Source of the DNA: Paragonimus westermani
Taxonomy: Eukaryota > Platyhelminthes > Trematoda > Plagiorchiida > Troglotrematidae
Direction: 5' to 3'
Length of the DNA: 64,000 nt
NCBI GenBank assembly: GCA_008508345.1
Contig: QNGE01003565.1
Location: forward strand, 4,466-68,465
Of the stretch, positions 1 through 13,150 are shown in pieces. The number at the start of each line of letters is the position of its first letter. Positions within the stretch are counted from its first letter, which is position 1. The notes under the pieces are model-generated. The model searched no databases and had not been told where the DNA came from. It worked only from the letters and a program-made list of their open reading frames with translations. The position numbers were made by a program, and so were the translations under genes.

Positions 1-190
1 GTTAACACGGTTGCCTCATGATTGGAATGTCCGGAGTTCAAATCCCGGCCGTGGCAAGGATATGCACTACTGACGAGCTCTAATGAGAGCGAAACTCGAG
101 TCTAGTGCTTGTTTTCGAAAGAGGCTGTCTGGAAAGTCTATCTGAATGCGAACGCTGCAATCAAATGTGAGTGATGGTCAACTTGAAAAT
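1..190 (+). mobile_element. tRNA-derived SINE, copy 1 (5' end cut by window)
   Basis: This is the first of three copies of one SINE family. The window opens inside the tRNA-related head, so the A box lies outside. A B-box-like RNA polymerase III motif (AGTTCAAATCC) sits at 35-45 and is followed by a tRNA-unrelated body to about 190. Compared with the copy at 13151 I count about 15 differences over about 190 bases, so the two are close relatives. The body carries the landmark GACGAGCTCTAATGAGAGCG at about 71-90. SINEs are copied by LINE machinery and code for nothing. Which LINE serves this family cannot be told, because no shared 3' tail with the LINE relics here was recognised. Confidence 0.8.
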
Positions 191-468
191 ATATCTAAGA
201 CTTTTGAGCGTATGTCATGACTTTTAAGTGATAATCGCTACTACCGAATGTTTACCTGTGATTTGGATCAATTACCTGCGTTCAGTTTACAAACCTAGCC
301 AATCTTATTTTGAAAGCTGTGCGTTTTTCTCAAAAGAGATATCTGTTATTGAGATCCTCTGTCCCCGTTGTTGTTTGTAATGACCTTTGATGAATCTCTC
401 TCATTCTCTGGTTTGATTTTGGCTCCGCTCTAAACACACCGGACGTCAAATTGGACTATCTGGAACCT

Positions 469-870
469 GCAGATGCTAACATAAGATTGTCTTACTCGAG
501 AGGCATGCTGACAGTCAGGCTGAACAACCTGTAAGATATTTTTGTTGAAAATGGTTTGACCGTAAGCCGCTGCAGAACTTAGGGCATTCAAATAGACATT
601 AAGAAGCACGTACCACCGGTTTTAACGACTGCCTATTGAAAGTAAGTGGAAACACCATAATATCCGCCTCTCCTACAAAACCATTCAAGGTTTTAGGCAC
701 ACCGTTCAACAGTGGGGAATCATGCCAACAAATACAGCTGCTGCCATATCAAAATTGCTACGTGAATTGACGGCAGCTTCTCTAAAACCCCAGCAAACAG
801 TCGAAATCTCGTGGACACATCTACTACGGAGGTTAACCCATCAGCTATGTCTCAGCGCCGTCCACGATAA
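469..870 (+). mobile_element. R2/NeSL-like reverse transcriptase remnant
   Basis: The conceptual translation, read across stops and at least one frame change, follows the C-terminal half of an R2-type reverse transcriptase. From 469 it reads ADANIRLSYSRGM, at the place of the catalytic ADD box, then a stop, then DIFVENGLTV. Near 690-712 is FKVLGTPF. After a frame change it reads ELTAASLKPQQ and THLLRRLTHQL up to about 865. In R2-like proteins the block LKPQQ followed by a basic HxL stretch lies just after the palm domain. The catalytic box is altered and the frame is broken, so it is inactive. It sits between SINE copy 1 and a GIY-YIG remnant, and I infer these are independent insertions. A related site-specific LINE clade is the main alternative. 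Confidence 0.48.
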
Positions 871-1007
871 AAATTTTTATTAATTAGATCTAACGTTGGG
901 GCTCAGTATTAACAAATGATTGAACCTGCAAAAAGATAAGTCAAACGCTTGTTTTGCGCTGATCCCAGTTCCGTCAGCCTTTGGATGCACCGTTTTCAAT
1001 CTTGTAA

Positions 1008-1349
1008 GCCTCCGAATACATCTCACATCGAGAAACTTGTAACTACAAGAAAAGCTGCATTGGCGGAACCGAGAGGTGCTTGGATTGTTTGCCTAAACGG
1101 GTGCATAACTTCGCCGTTGACACATGCAAGCAATCACTGTCAGCTGTCGCAAGACACTTATTGGTCACTGGTCACGTTGTCGACTCAGCTTGTGTATTCA
1201 GAATCCTGTTGCATCATTCCAACCCAAGATTCTTGCGGTTCGCACAGAATGTCACAATTGTTCGTGATCTTGACTCTCTCCTGGACTTAGTGACCTTTCT
1301 TAACCCACCGACTGACTATCCATCCCAAACCCCTTTCCGTTCGATGTAA
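1008..1349 (+). mobile_element. GIY-YIG endonuclease remnant, Penelope-like element
   Basis: An open frame in phase with position 1038 runs from about 1008 to the stop at 1347-1349. It reads CNYKKSCIGGTERCLDC, where CIGGTER corresponds to the YIGxTGR motif of GIY-YIG nucleases as found at the C-terminus of Penelope-like elements. It continues SAVARHLLVTGHVVD and FRILLHHSNPRFLRFA, a layout (HLL, TGH, FRIL, LRFAE-like) usual in that domain downstream of the catalytic core. No reverse transcriptase of the same family was recognised just upstream, where the relic is R2-like, so this is a fragment. The domain would nick DNA to prime reverse transcription in an intact element. The same block (SSIVRHLMRT, FRILL) recurs in the longer Penelope-like relic near 31.1 kb. 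Confidence 0.6.
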
Positions 1350-4300
1350 AAAACGGTACATGTTATTGTAAACTGGGTACTGAAGAGTCAGTGTGAAATG
1401 CTTGCATCTGTCAGTTTACATTTCCTACCCGTTTTGGTCAAGCTTCTGAAAGGAACGAACTTTTTGAAGCTTCAGATAATCGCTACTTTCAGAACAGATC
1501 TTAAGAAACTCAAATTGTTTATGTGGAAGTGGGGCACAAATGATATTTGTGCGTAGCAAATTTCATTAACCGATAGTTTCAGGTACAGACAAATTAAACA
1601 CTGAACACCTCCGACTTATTTCCTCAACAAGATTAGATGAACAGGGTAAAGAGATGATGTGTCATCCATCCTCACAGAGTGCATATATATTAAACCATTG
1701 GCTGTAGTTGATCAGTGCACGGTAACTCGAACAAGTTAACGTCACCTATAGCCTTTGGCATCGGACCAATTTGCTCACACGATTTAGGCAACGCAGGTTC
1801 TATAGCTACATAGAAGTTTCCCCTTTTGAAGGTGTGACAATAGATAGAAGAATGTGACCGGGTCAACCAAGTAGGAGATGAAAATTAGAAGTGTGTACAA
1901 AGTAAAATTAGATAAGAGCAAACAGACGTACTACAGGAGGGTAGTTGGCTTTGATTCTGTTTAGAGTCAAAGAACTTCTGTTGGCAAGGGCTTTCACTGG
2001 CTCTTACAACCTACAGATCCATTATACCCACAGTATACATGAAAAGTCAAGATTTCCAACAGCTATATCCGGTATTTCTCACTGGAATATATAGTCAGAG
2101 TGGATTAGTTGGGGTTATGCAAGTAGGATCAAGCAGGATGACAAAAAGTATGGAAATTACCTGAATGAAAGTTTAACCAGGTGACGGTTGGACTGTTTGT
2201 GTTTGTATGCTACGTTTAGATGAAAGACGTGGCCGGCATTTTATCACAAGTTATTCTGGGGGTAATGGATAGTTGGAATTCAGACGATTCACATATAGTT
2301 GACTATGGGGAGTGTGGGGCTTGTATGGATTTATTTTGAGTCAGAGCTGAGAAATGAACAGTTTGGTTGTGGTCGTGTCTACCGTCGATAACCGTCTCAT
2401 CTTTATAGTTCGGGTATGGATGTTAAATGCTTCGCAAATAATTTTGAATGCTCTGTCGACTGTGGTTTTTGTGATCTGTGTCGATCTGATGCCATTTGAC
2501 AGCACCCGAGATGGATTTCTTTACACCACTACAGACACATTTCCTGAAGGTGCTCAAGAATACTGCTTGATTGTCATCGAATGACTTTCCCGAAGCAGCC
2601 GGCTCCACTCCGGTAGGGTATGGAGCGGATACAGAATGACGAGGGCAATATTGGCACGCCGTTTTTAAGATGCGACACCCACACCGGCCGACTCTTAAAC
2701 GAACTGAACTTCCGTGTGGCTTAGTATATCTAGGTCACTACATTTGCCAATCCAAAACCGATCAGCATACTCACAGCCTTGTTTTTAAAAACTCGGCTGA
2801 TGGAAACAGCCTTTGTAGCTACTGTTCCCGTCGCCAGTTGGGTACGTTTCAACCCCGTATTTTTGTTAAGAAATCTTTCGGGATATCCAATATTAATATC
2901 TTTTGGTCTTACTGAAGTTCGTTATTTTCTATACCTAACGCGGATACCCTTCTCGTTTCACCCGTTAGACAGCACAGCAGATATTCCTGTGCTTCGATGG
3001 AAGAAAGTTCAGGGGATAAGCGCAATGTCCCGTTCATTTATTGTTCTACAAGTGAACCTTCGGGTGGATTCGCCAATTTTTCCAGTGCCCCGCTACATCA
3101 AGGAAAACCAATGTACGTTTCACTTCCTCGACAGTAAACTGTTTATGAGGGTATAGAGGAGTATTCCAGCAGAATACTCAGCGAATCAGTGGAGACTTGT
3201 ATCACATCGGTTGACATCTGTGTAGAGCTTTAGTTTTATAAATCGGTCCAATAGATTCCTTGTAGTTGCACGTTTACAATAAGAGCTACCCAAGAAAATT
3301 TTTCACAACCTCGAACTTCTTGAACTACGCAGGAATGCGAGCATACCTAACTAAAACAAGCGTGGACATTTCATCTTCACCAATAAACCCATCATGTGTT
3401 CCAAATCAGATTGCCGCCTCTGGCCAGACCCATCACTATTATCACTATTGACGTAATGGGTGCAAACATCACCACAGTAAATCAAGCTCGAACCTTGAAT
3501 CGTTTTCACGCATCTCTAAGCGTAAGCGACAAAACGTTTAAGTACAATCGATTCCACAGTGTTATCCTTAAAGCACTGAGTGGCGCGTAAGTAAATCGAA
3601 TTCAAAGTTCAAGACAAGGCAGGTCGGTTACCGTGATGTTGTTATCAATATGACCACTGAACTACGTATTACAACAAGCTCCAATCACTCACGTTTATAG
3701 GAAATATAACAAGTGGGCTGCGAAGCCCAAACGGTACAAGCAGCAAAAGAATTGTCGGTTATGACTAGCAACCAACTGCGAAGTCGCAAATTCAGTCTTT
3801 GAACGGTGCATGCATGCGGGTTAAGTACATATGAATGAGGCAATAGAACACAACGCAGAGGAAGGAAACTGGGTGGGAAGAGGCCGGCAAACATTCGCAT
3901 AGTGATGCCTTGGGCCCTCAGGTCGGCGAGCAAACAAAATGCACATATATATGAGTGGAAAGGTATCAAACCATGCTCAGTAAACACGACTTGGATTGTG
4001 GAGGTCAACGAGGGGTTCGTGATAACCGTGAAAGGTTACCAGGGAAAGTGAAGAGGGGATCACTTGATTCGAACAAAATTACACACGGATTGGATAGAAC
4101 GAGGGAATTTTTCATTGTGGCACGAGAATCCATAACACAGAGTCAGAAGTTAAGGAATCAACTTGTGTGCTGGAAAACATTAATATTATACTGAACAATA
4201 TCACTGCATAAGGTGATCGAACCCCAAGCTGACAACATGTAATGGTAACGTAATGGAGCCGAGCGAGTCTTCCACAAGGTTGGCTCTTGTAAATACGCTC

Positions 4301-7300
4301 GAAACAGTCAAGCCAGGTGCAGAATACTTAGTTAAAAGCCTGGAATTCATCGATCGTTCATCTACTTATTTACACTGGTTGAGTCACACGTTATACATTT
4401 AAAACTTGACGTGGTCCTGACGTTGTTTTGTACTTGCATTAGTTTAACCGTGCCAGTATAAATGGACTCCAAAGACTTATTGAAGAGCCTAGGTAATCTC
4501 AGGGATAACTACAGGTGAAATTTCATCTAACATGGTACACCACTTACACAACTTCCTCATCGTCTTCCCAAAGCAATACGATATCTTGTAGTCGTAACGA
4601 GAAACCTATATAATAAATCAAAACAGAGACGAAAACATGTAACCCGTCACTAAGCTGAGTATACAAAACGGTAGCTGTAATATATAAAATCATGTTACAA
4701 AAATGTGAAGTTAACCCAGAGTCAGGTGTTGCATGATACTCTCAACTCTAAAAGGTAATTATTTTACCAGCTTCCAAGCATGTGCCTGATTATCCTAAAA
4801 CAGAATGATTGTATTACTCATACTAGCCAATGAAGTGGAACGAATGCAAATAGCGTCAAAAACAGCCATAAAACTGGTATCAGGTGTATCGGAGAAAACG
4901 ACATTGCTAAGATCAGAGAGGGTATTTTTAATCGATGAAATATCTCGATAAAATATGAACAGACTCATGGTACCTGAGGTATGCAGTGCATTCCACACAG
5001 GAGTGGAAACAAAAGTGATTTGTATCAAGACCATTTTAATCAGGTCGACAACTCAACATAAGTGCAAAATTTACAATGACGATAGCAACGGAATAGTTAG
5101 AAAGATTGCCACAGTGCTGTGATAAACTTTTGTCATGAAGCTTGTGGTGATAGTTGAACTGAACATATTGTACACTATACGGAATTTCGAAATAACCATG
5201 CCAAATACAACATGAAGATAGTCAATGCATGCAGAAACTGCTGCTATAATGTCATATCATAAATTAGCCACGAAATAGAATCCTGGTTTTAGGAATTCAT
5301 GACAATTTATTCTATGCAACCCGGTTTCCGGAAATGTCTTATCATGTCACTAGTTCTTTGGGTCATCCGTTGTATAACGTTAAACACGGACATTGACTGT
5401 ATTCAAAACTGTTGAACTGTAATACATACTTGTGGTAATTCCACAGTAGAAGCTGTTTTTATAGTAATTTAGTCCACTGGTTGTCGAGTAGAGGCGACTT
5501 GTGTCTCCAGACAATAATACAAACTCAAATGTTTTGCTCTTTCTTGTCTCATTAAAATATCAATATGGTAATTGTATGAAACCATAGAAGTTTGTTTAGA
5601 AGTAACCGACAAGTCCATTTGCGAATTTGTAACTACACAGCAGCAGAACTGTGATGCTGACAACACTTCTACGCTCCTGATAAACAGCCTTATTAAGCGA
5701 TGAAAGAAAATAATGTGACAAGTTTGATCAAGTTTCTTAGAATTTATTAATATCACGTAGATCAAAGAATCCAGCCCAAGATGCATGCGTAAGAATTATG
5801 ATTCACGCTGCTATCCTCTAGACCTTGAGTTACTGGACGGTGTTGGTCAAGGGTTGTACTTCATTTTCACGTTATCCGAAATCACTCAGTCGTGTTTGGC
5901 ATGGCTGAGAACTAGCTGGGTTGACACAGCTATGCATCACTTCAGTGATGACCATGGGGGTCAGCCGCTTGCAAACGCCTCTCCCTGGACCATAACAAAT
6001 GTTCCTTAATTTGCAAACTGACTACAAATAGTTGATCGACTGTGACATAGAAACAGAGTAAATAGAAAGGCAGGGAAAGTAGTCACCAAATTAAGCATGA
6101 TCACAAGTGTGTTTTTCAAGTTGGGGTCCTGAATTACACATATGCCAAACTAATGTATAGCAAAACGTAAGCGGTACTGTATAATGAGCATACTTGTACT
6201 AAGATCATACACTACAATATCACATCCAAATTGAATTACTAATAGATTAGTTCTCATTTACTCACACAAAGCTCTTGATTGTTCGTTTTCCGATGTTTAG
6301 TTGAAAAATCTCTGATTTTTTAATAAGAATGTACTTCGGCGAATATCTTTGCGACTGTGCACGCAAAATCATTTCTGAATGGCTCTCTGAAGAAGGTGTC
6401 TTTTAATGTTTCTCTGGCAGATGACGTGTCTTCAGTTAAGCCAAAAATTAGGGCCCAACGACAGGCGCTCAATTACTTCACTAATGACGTGCCGCCTTGT
6501 TCATTTCTCGTTAATGTCCCGTATGTAGTTGGTTAATTGTCTCAGTCATGCTACTTGTGGGTAACGCTGATACAGTGAATAATTTCCTGTCTACAGTTTG
6601 AGAGTGATCACACAGTAGCGCGATTGATCTGTCTGCTGGAGTAACTACACAGTTTAGGTTGCATATGTTCTGTTGATGGGTCTACAGTGAGAATTGTGCA
6701 TATAATAGACTGAGGTATTGTAAAGATGGACGTACTAGACAGAATGCTCATAAACGAATGTTAATACGGTCAACGCAATTACCGACGTCTGGCTCTACGT
6801 ATAAATCTTAACCTGAAGGGTTTACGGAAAACGACAATAGCGAGCAAACTCTTAATCAGTTTCGAACCATCTCATCTAAGTGGTTAATCAATAGAACATG
6901 TGAATCAAGTAATGCACGTTCTTCAGGTGGTCATCAGAACCATTAAATCCCATAAATCTGCCAACTTTTAAGGGTTTTGTTAAGTTAAACATTTGAGTGA
7001 GATGTGAACATCAAAACTCAACAAGTAAGGAGCTCTAGTAACCAATATGTGGTTTACCACTGTGGAAAGTGGCCGACTGAGATACATTCTTTGAGTGAAG
7101 ACAGTCTGGCTGGTTCAACGGGTTTTAATTTGGGGTCAGTCAGTCTCCTCATTTACTGGGGTGACGTTTTATTTACTGCCAAATAGGTGAACGAGCTATC
7201 CACCAAAGATATCCATCTTCAACGGATCCAATAAAAATTTATGACAGTACATAGTCGCAACAAGAATATAAAATTAGAAACGGTTATCAAAAAAGAGAAA

Positions 7301-8500
7301 AGAAGGTAGGTTGTTAGCAAAATGTCAACAACGATAGTTGCAATGACAGTTTTCATACTGATTTTAGTTTGTCCAAGTAATGTTTAATTTACGCTGGGTT
7401 CAATTAAATTTTGCCCGGGAATTCCTGGTGCACACGCTGCACGTATGATGCAAATTATATCCACAATTTTCGTATGTTTCCATGCATTCCTATTTGAGAA
7501 AATAAACGTATATAAATTTGTCATACAAACTTGTATATGTTTTTCCTTTCTCACAACGAAATGGTACTTACTGCTGATGGATGCACTGGCCTAAGATCAA
7601 CTGTGTTAAAACCTTGATTGTTGTGTCAACATTGTCAATCTCCAGAATTTCCGGGTCTAGAAAATTAATTCAGTGGATTGTATATAGTTCACTGTTCCAA
7701 GCTGTTGCCACCGTTATATAAATAAAATGAAATATGAATTGGATCGTAGGGTCATAGAGACTCAACCCATCAACCGTACGATGGTTAATGGTCACGAAAT
7801 TTCCAGTTTTACTGGGCCTCCCACAGAGCCATCTACTCCTGAAATCCCTCAAAAATGTTTGTTAGTATTAATTGCAAACGTGTACAGCGTGGTGGTGAGA
7901 ACGATGAAGACCCGTAAAATACTTTCTACTTGAAGTTTGATAGATTTTTGTCTGGTGTAAGCATAATGTAGTGGGATTAAATATAAAAACCATAATTTCC
8001 ACCCAATCATCGCATCTTAAAACAGAACACTCAACTCCTTCGTGAAATCGATAAGCTGCTAAGAGCGACATTGCATCACTCCGCGTTGTGTACTGTACAA
8101 TAAGACAGTGAGTATCTTGTTTCTAATTTCATACAAATCGATACTCCACACAGGCAGACAAAACCAGTTGTGCCATTTTTGTACGCATAACTATTTGTTT
8201 GTTGTTCTATCAGCAGTCAAACAACTTACAGTCAGTTGTCGTTTGGTACACGCATTTCAAAAGAGCCACGTGCTATCCATGATAATTGAAATTTGAATCG
8301 ACAGTATCAATCCAGATCTGAATTTTTGAGTCTGTGTCCCCAGGGCTCCCGTCTGAGTCATTTTTAAGTCTGTTTTTCAATAGAAGGAGGAACTAATTCA
8401 GCACCAACCACTGAAAGATAACAAAATGAAATAGAATAACGTGGCTACACAATTTGTCACTCATTGCCACTCTAGGCCAGAGATATACGAAGATGTGATG
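1350..8500. other. Unassigned repeat-like DNA, no gene recognised
   Basis: No frame here could be tied to a protein family with confidence. The longest is 2779-3156 (+), 125 codons, with no recognisable motif. Frames at 3685-4008 (-), 5469-5786 (-) and 5785-6009 (+) are also unplaced. A minus-strand frame at 7670-7852 has a weak resemblance to a Gypsy RT segment that was not accepted. No tandem repeat or RNA gene was seen. Confidence 0.6.
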
Positions 8501-8517
8501 GCGTAATTAGTATGGAC

Positions 8518-8751
8518 TTAATGAGCAAGAGGATGTTGTGCACATTTTCGGCTGATGCTCTTGAAAGTTGTGCTCGAACTATGGACATCACTGAATGAGT
8601 GTATGCCCTGAAACACCAATATCTGCAGTTCCTCCGGCACGATGTGTAGCCTAGATCTTGCAGGTATCACGGAAAGAACAAAACCTGTCGTAAGTTTCCT
8701 ACCAATTTCGTCTAGTGACTGAACAATACTAATGGCATTACACCACCGCAA
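8518..8751 (-). mobile_element. Possible Gypsy-type integrase zinc-domain remnant
   Basis: The 77-codon minus-strand frame contains IVPEELQILVFQGIHSFS followed by a TTFKSIS block. Ty3/Gypsy integrases, including those of flukes, have a similar run ahead of the HHCC zinc-binding domain: RPxVPxxLR, VFxxxHxLSHPG, then TxKLIxxR. The first histidine and spacing fit with one extra residue, but the later W and CxxC positions are not present. Upstream on the same strand, 9440-9667 holds a segment reading FASKILSERR with AIV further on, faintly like the RNase H region expected before an integrase. No LTRs were seen. If real, it is a heavily mutated fragment; chance resemblance is possible. Confidence 0.32.
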
Positions 8752-8759
8752 TATTGTAT

Positions 8760-11700
8760 CTTCAATATTCGTATGGAAAACCTGTGCCTTGTTTGACCTG
8801 CAAACTCAGCAGTGGGAAAGTATGTGAACAATGCCGGATGTAGTTTGCTTACGGTCAGTGCACCACGTCCGAGGAGTAGATATTCCGCAGGCGTCGTTGG
8901 TGTGTAGTTATTGATTACAAACATTGTTCAAGCGGACTGCTTCCGAATCGCGAAACGTAAATAAAACTATCTTAAGAGAAAACGGTTGATTTCATTGGTC
9001 TTTCGTGCACAGTGGAATGGTCGCATCCGTAGAATTCTTTTTGTCATAATCTGTTGTCATTGTTTGCTGGCCCGTGTTCAATGATTCAGCTGACCCAACC
9101 CCATCCGGTATATCCACAACTCATATGTGAATGTGATGTGAAAGTAGGCGCATAATGGGACCATTAGTTGAACCTCCATTGTTTCAAACTCTACTGATGG
9201 CTGCTACAATTTGCCAGACCGTTTCGTGCAGTAATCGAATGGACATTTAATCAGTTTCAGAGGGTTCCCTCTTTTTCTTCTTATCCTGTGGGAATGTCAC
9301 CCCCAATGTCACATCTTCAGCTGAACTCCGGAACCAACGCAAGAGAAATGCAACTAATTTCCGGGTTTTTGTCAAGAATTAGCGTTGTAGGACACTTAAT
9401 TTTGCATTTATTGAGTTCCGAATGATATGCGGAAAGGAACTAGTCTAGTGTTGTTTGCACAATAGCGGTCCGTTGGCTCAGTAGCGGCCGATTCAGATTT
9501 TTAAATCTCCGTTCACTCAGAATTTTTGAAGCAAAATTGTACGATCTGATATGACACGGTGTATTCTTTAACTGATTACCAATCTTTTGAATGCACCATT
9601 TAAACCAATTTGTCCGTATGAGCAATTTCACCATGCTGTGGATTAAGTGATCGAATTCACATTCCAATAGTTGGAATACACAGTATTTACTAAAAAACGC
9701 AATTTTGTTGATCAGATGGAAGCATTCATTGTTGATGCTGTACCATAGTTCATCGAGCTAGTAAACTGAATAAAGCTGACCGAGTGCGTTATAGCAATGG
9801 ATTGTTTGATGGACAGCTTATGTTTCCGGTGGACTTTCTGTATCAAAGTTAGCATACTGCTGTCAACAGTGGCGTCATTTGAGCCGTACATCAAAGCCAC
9901 CGTGCGTCGCGAAGAGCAGTTACTTATTTATCTCAGTGTCGTCCAGTTGTTACGACTTGCTCGGCTACTGAAAATGAAAGACCACTCTCGGTCGAAAGCC
10001 GAACGACAACAATAGTTTGGGGTGCTGCACCTAAGTGTAGCGTCAACGTTAACATTTCAAAAGATAAACGCACATCTTCCGACGTCACAGCAGTTGATAA
10101 ACGACCCACAGTCCCAGTCGTAAATTTACGTTGTTTAAGCTTGTCGAAAACCTTTCAATCTAAGGCGCATAATTTCAGCGTTTATCAGTGCATCCTAGGA
10201 GGAAACCTGTTTTATTTCTTCATTTTCAACTGAATTAATTCACTGGTCTGTGGTCTGTTCGACTGATGAAGACCTGTTGTTGAGCCCGAGTATGATATCA
10301 CATGTGAAAACCGCCTTCTTCTTGTCCGTATGCTACTTGCTGCGAGCTCCATAGAACTGATAAGTCCATCTTTCACGCGATGATACAATTGAGCCTATTT
10401 TCTCTCCAAGATAATGTGTCACATTGAAAAACGGACACGTTTCTCGGGACTTGATATGCTAAGACGGGTGTGAAGGAGGCAGATATCTCCATTTTGTGAA
10501 GACTGTTTTTAAGACCTCAGAAACTCAGGCAAAGTGTTATGTAATAAGCTGCAGAATTGAGAGAGAGAGAGCAGCTGGTGCACACGATAATAAACGGCGA
10601 AAGTGAGACAGTATATTCATGAAAAATTATGTTCATCAAAATGTTTCATCCTAGCACCTTTGAAGTGGGTTTTTGTTTACCACACAAAAACCTACATTGT
10701 GTTCATCAGGTGTTCAAATGTGACAACCAGAATTTGCGAACACTCGACATAAGCATGTATGCGAATTGGTACCTCATCCACTTGCTGACTCATAGGCTGT
10801 ATATCGTCCTCATGATTTATAATAAGTATTTGAAGGTTACCGCGAATATAGTTGATGCCAAAAGTCAAACTAGCATAACAGAATAGACCTGTGTAGGTCG
10901 CGACTCCACGAGAGTTTTTAACGGATGCAATCTTGGGTGGTGCCTGACATATCCATATTCGCAGGCCGTTCGACGCCGGCCAGCGCAGTGTATAAATAGT
11001 CTGTTCTAAACAAAGGTCTTTTAGAAAGGAAGGGCAGTTAGTATTGAACAATTAGTGTGTGTGAGTGTCCACTTCGCTAAAACAGTTAGTAACATGAGCA
11101 GCTGAGGTTTTTCCATCCAGTTTACTGTACTGATTCAACAACACTCACGGCTTGCAAGATAGTTGAATATCGCTTTCCACTTGGTTACACCTTACAGTGT
11201 GTGCTATATAATTTTTTGCGGCTTCTTCCAACTGTACACTGGGTTGGAATGACTTCATTATTCCCTTTTTTTCCGGAAGAATTCGGAGAGTTGATAGAAG
11301 CACTCCTCCGGCTAAAAATTGCGAGTCACTGTGTACACAACCCTCGTTGAACCGATAACCTGCTACATCTTATTTCTTCTACGAGACTCGGTCGATTGTT
11401 TTGTACTGTATATACCACTACTATATACATTGCATCCGTAAAATGCACTTGTCTTGGACTTGGATGCATTCAACATTTCACCCATATAAATTACAGTTAC
11501 AGGTGTTTGTTAGCTTCCATGCTGATGTTTATCACGAATGGTCCTGCGTCTAGTTCGTTACTTGTTCATCGACACAACGTTTCACGGTGGGTGATGCAGC
11601 CCGTTGAGTAGAAGCAATCTACTCTTCCGGGTAATCTTTAACGGACATTCCGGTTCCTCTGAAGGCTGCCCGATCTGACTGATCCGCACATTTGAGCTGA

Positions 11701-13145
11701 GTGCCCCAATTTATCCCAGTTGTGGCATGCAATAATGCAATATCGGTCCTCTTATGAGCAAACTTGACGCTAACCATAACGACGGCAGATGAGAGAATTG
11801 CTCACCGACATTTTTGTGTGTATAACTCTTGTTGACACTTTTATTTGTTTCGTCTTCTCAATATTTGACCAAAGTTGTTTATCACGTGCAGCAAAATTTA
11901 TTCGCTGAGCTGATTACACCGTTTGATAACTACGAGGCTGCGTGTCCGGAGACTGTTTTCATCGGATCAACTACCTTGAATGTAGGTTTATTCACACTCA
12001 CTATTGCATTTGCTTGACGATAGTCATTACAGAAGCATCATGAGTTGACCAAGACAGATGTTGACTTTGATAGACCTCGGGTGCATAAATTCCGTTAGAA
12101 CACGTCATATCGTTTTGTAAGCTCAGAAATCACTCACAGTGTGTGTCTTTGGGTTGTTTACTGGCCTGAAATATTCGGCCGGTGAGCACACAGTTCAAGT
12201 TTGAGATTACTATTTAAGATCTTCCCGCTGGTGAGCTAGAGAGGAATCCTTATCCCACGTGAGAATGCTAACACTCGCAGAAGACAAATTCCGTCGTGCA
12301 TTTTCTCCTCATATTTCAACAATGAAGGGCCAGATTGCTATTACTGCAATAATTTTCGGTGGGTGCTGTTATATTAGTAATCGGGTGAGGATTAACGTAT
12401 GCGCACAGGGGGTTAGCTAACACTTTCCTTTGGTCTCTGCAACGGCAGTAATAGGCTGTAAATACCAAGACGAACTGATAACTTTGCTAATGAACAATTC
12501 CTTGACATAAGAAGCACCAAAGCGCCGTTCATCTTCCCCTACGAATAACCACCGCAAAAGTGTGATCTTGCGAAACTCGGTGAGTGACACCTCCGGGTTT
12601 AAGGAAGAAGGTAAGTACAACCAATCCATGAAGGTGCATCGCTATCGGTTTTGAGTGATACAGGTTGTTTTATTGTGGACAGTAACCACAGATGCGGGGA
12701 TAGACGTGTGGTTAAGGTCGTTCTATCTCGATCATTGTTAACTCTGTTGTCTTAAGTAACCTCATGTAAAGCCTTTGGTTAACCGTAAACATAACCCCAG
12801 TTTTAAACAAAACATGGGCAAAAACAGTATAATTGGTTTCAACAGATAATTAATGAATCTCTAAAGTACTGTATAGGTCGTTAGTAGTGGATTGCTTGAT
12901 GGTTCCACCCACGTAACAGCCACAGTAATTTGAAATTCTATTTGCTGGTGAAACATACGTCATCAATTTTCGTTTTGAAAAACATTGGGTACAGCAAGGT
13001 CTGGCGGTAAATTGGATGGACGAGCATGCTATTAGGCAGAATAATTTCTGTGTGCAAAACGCTTGTGAGCAATGATCAGATTGCCCGATCGTCAGAAGCG
13101 AGAGTGGTTGAGCGTTCAGATTGGATAATTCGGTCGTGCCTGATG
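8760..13145. other. Unassigned DNA, no gene recognised
   Basis: Apart from the weak RNase-H-like segment at 9440-9667 (-) nothing could be placed. The longest frame is 10692-11051 (-), 119 codons, without a motif I trust. A short GA run lies at about 10560-10570. A stretch at 10270-10300 starts like a hammerhead core but lacks the rest and was rejected. Confidence 0.55.
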
Positions 13146-13150
13146 TGAGG

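Noticed and set aside
7670..7852. Minus-strand frame with NFVTINHRTV and LYDPTIQF, like a Gypsy RT segment
   Set aside because: The spacing to the conserved proline-isoleucine block is wrong by several residues, and it lies downstream of the integrase-like patch, the reverse of Gypsy order.
10270..10300. CTGATGAAGACCTG, the start of a hammerhead core
   Set aside because: No GAAA follows at a usable distance and no stem II can be drawn.
10692..11051. 119-codon minus-strand frame with a GVATYT stretch recalling LINE endonucleases
   Set aside because: No catalytic residues or second motif could be placed; likely chance.
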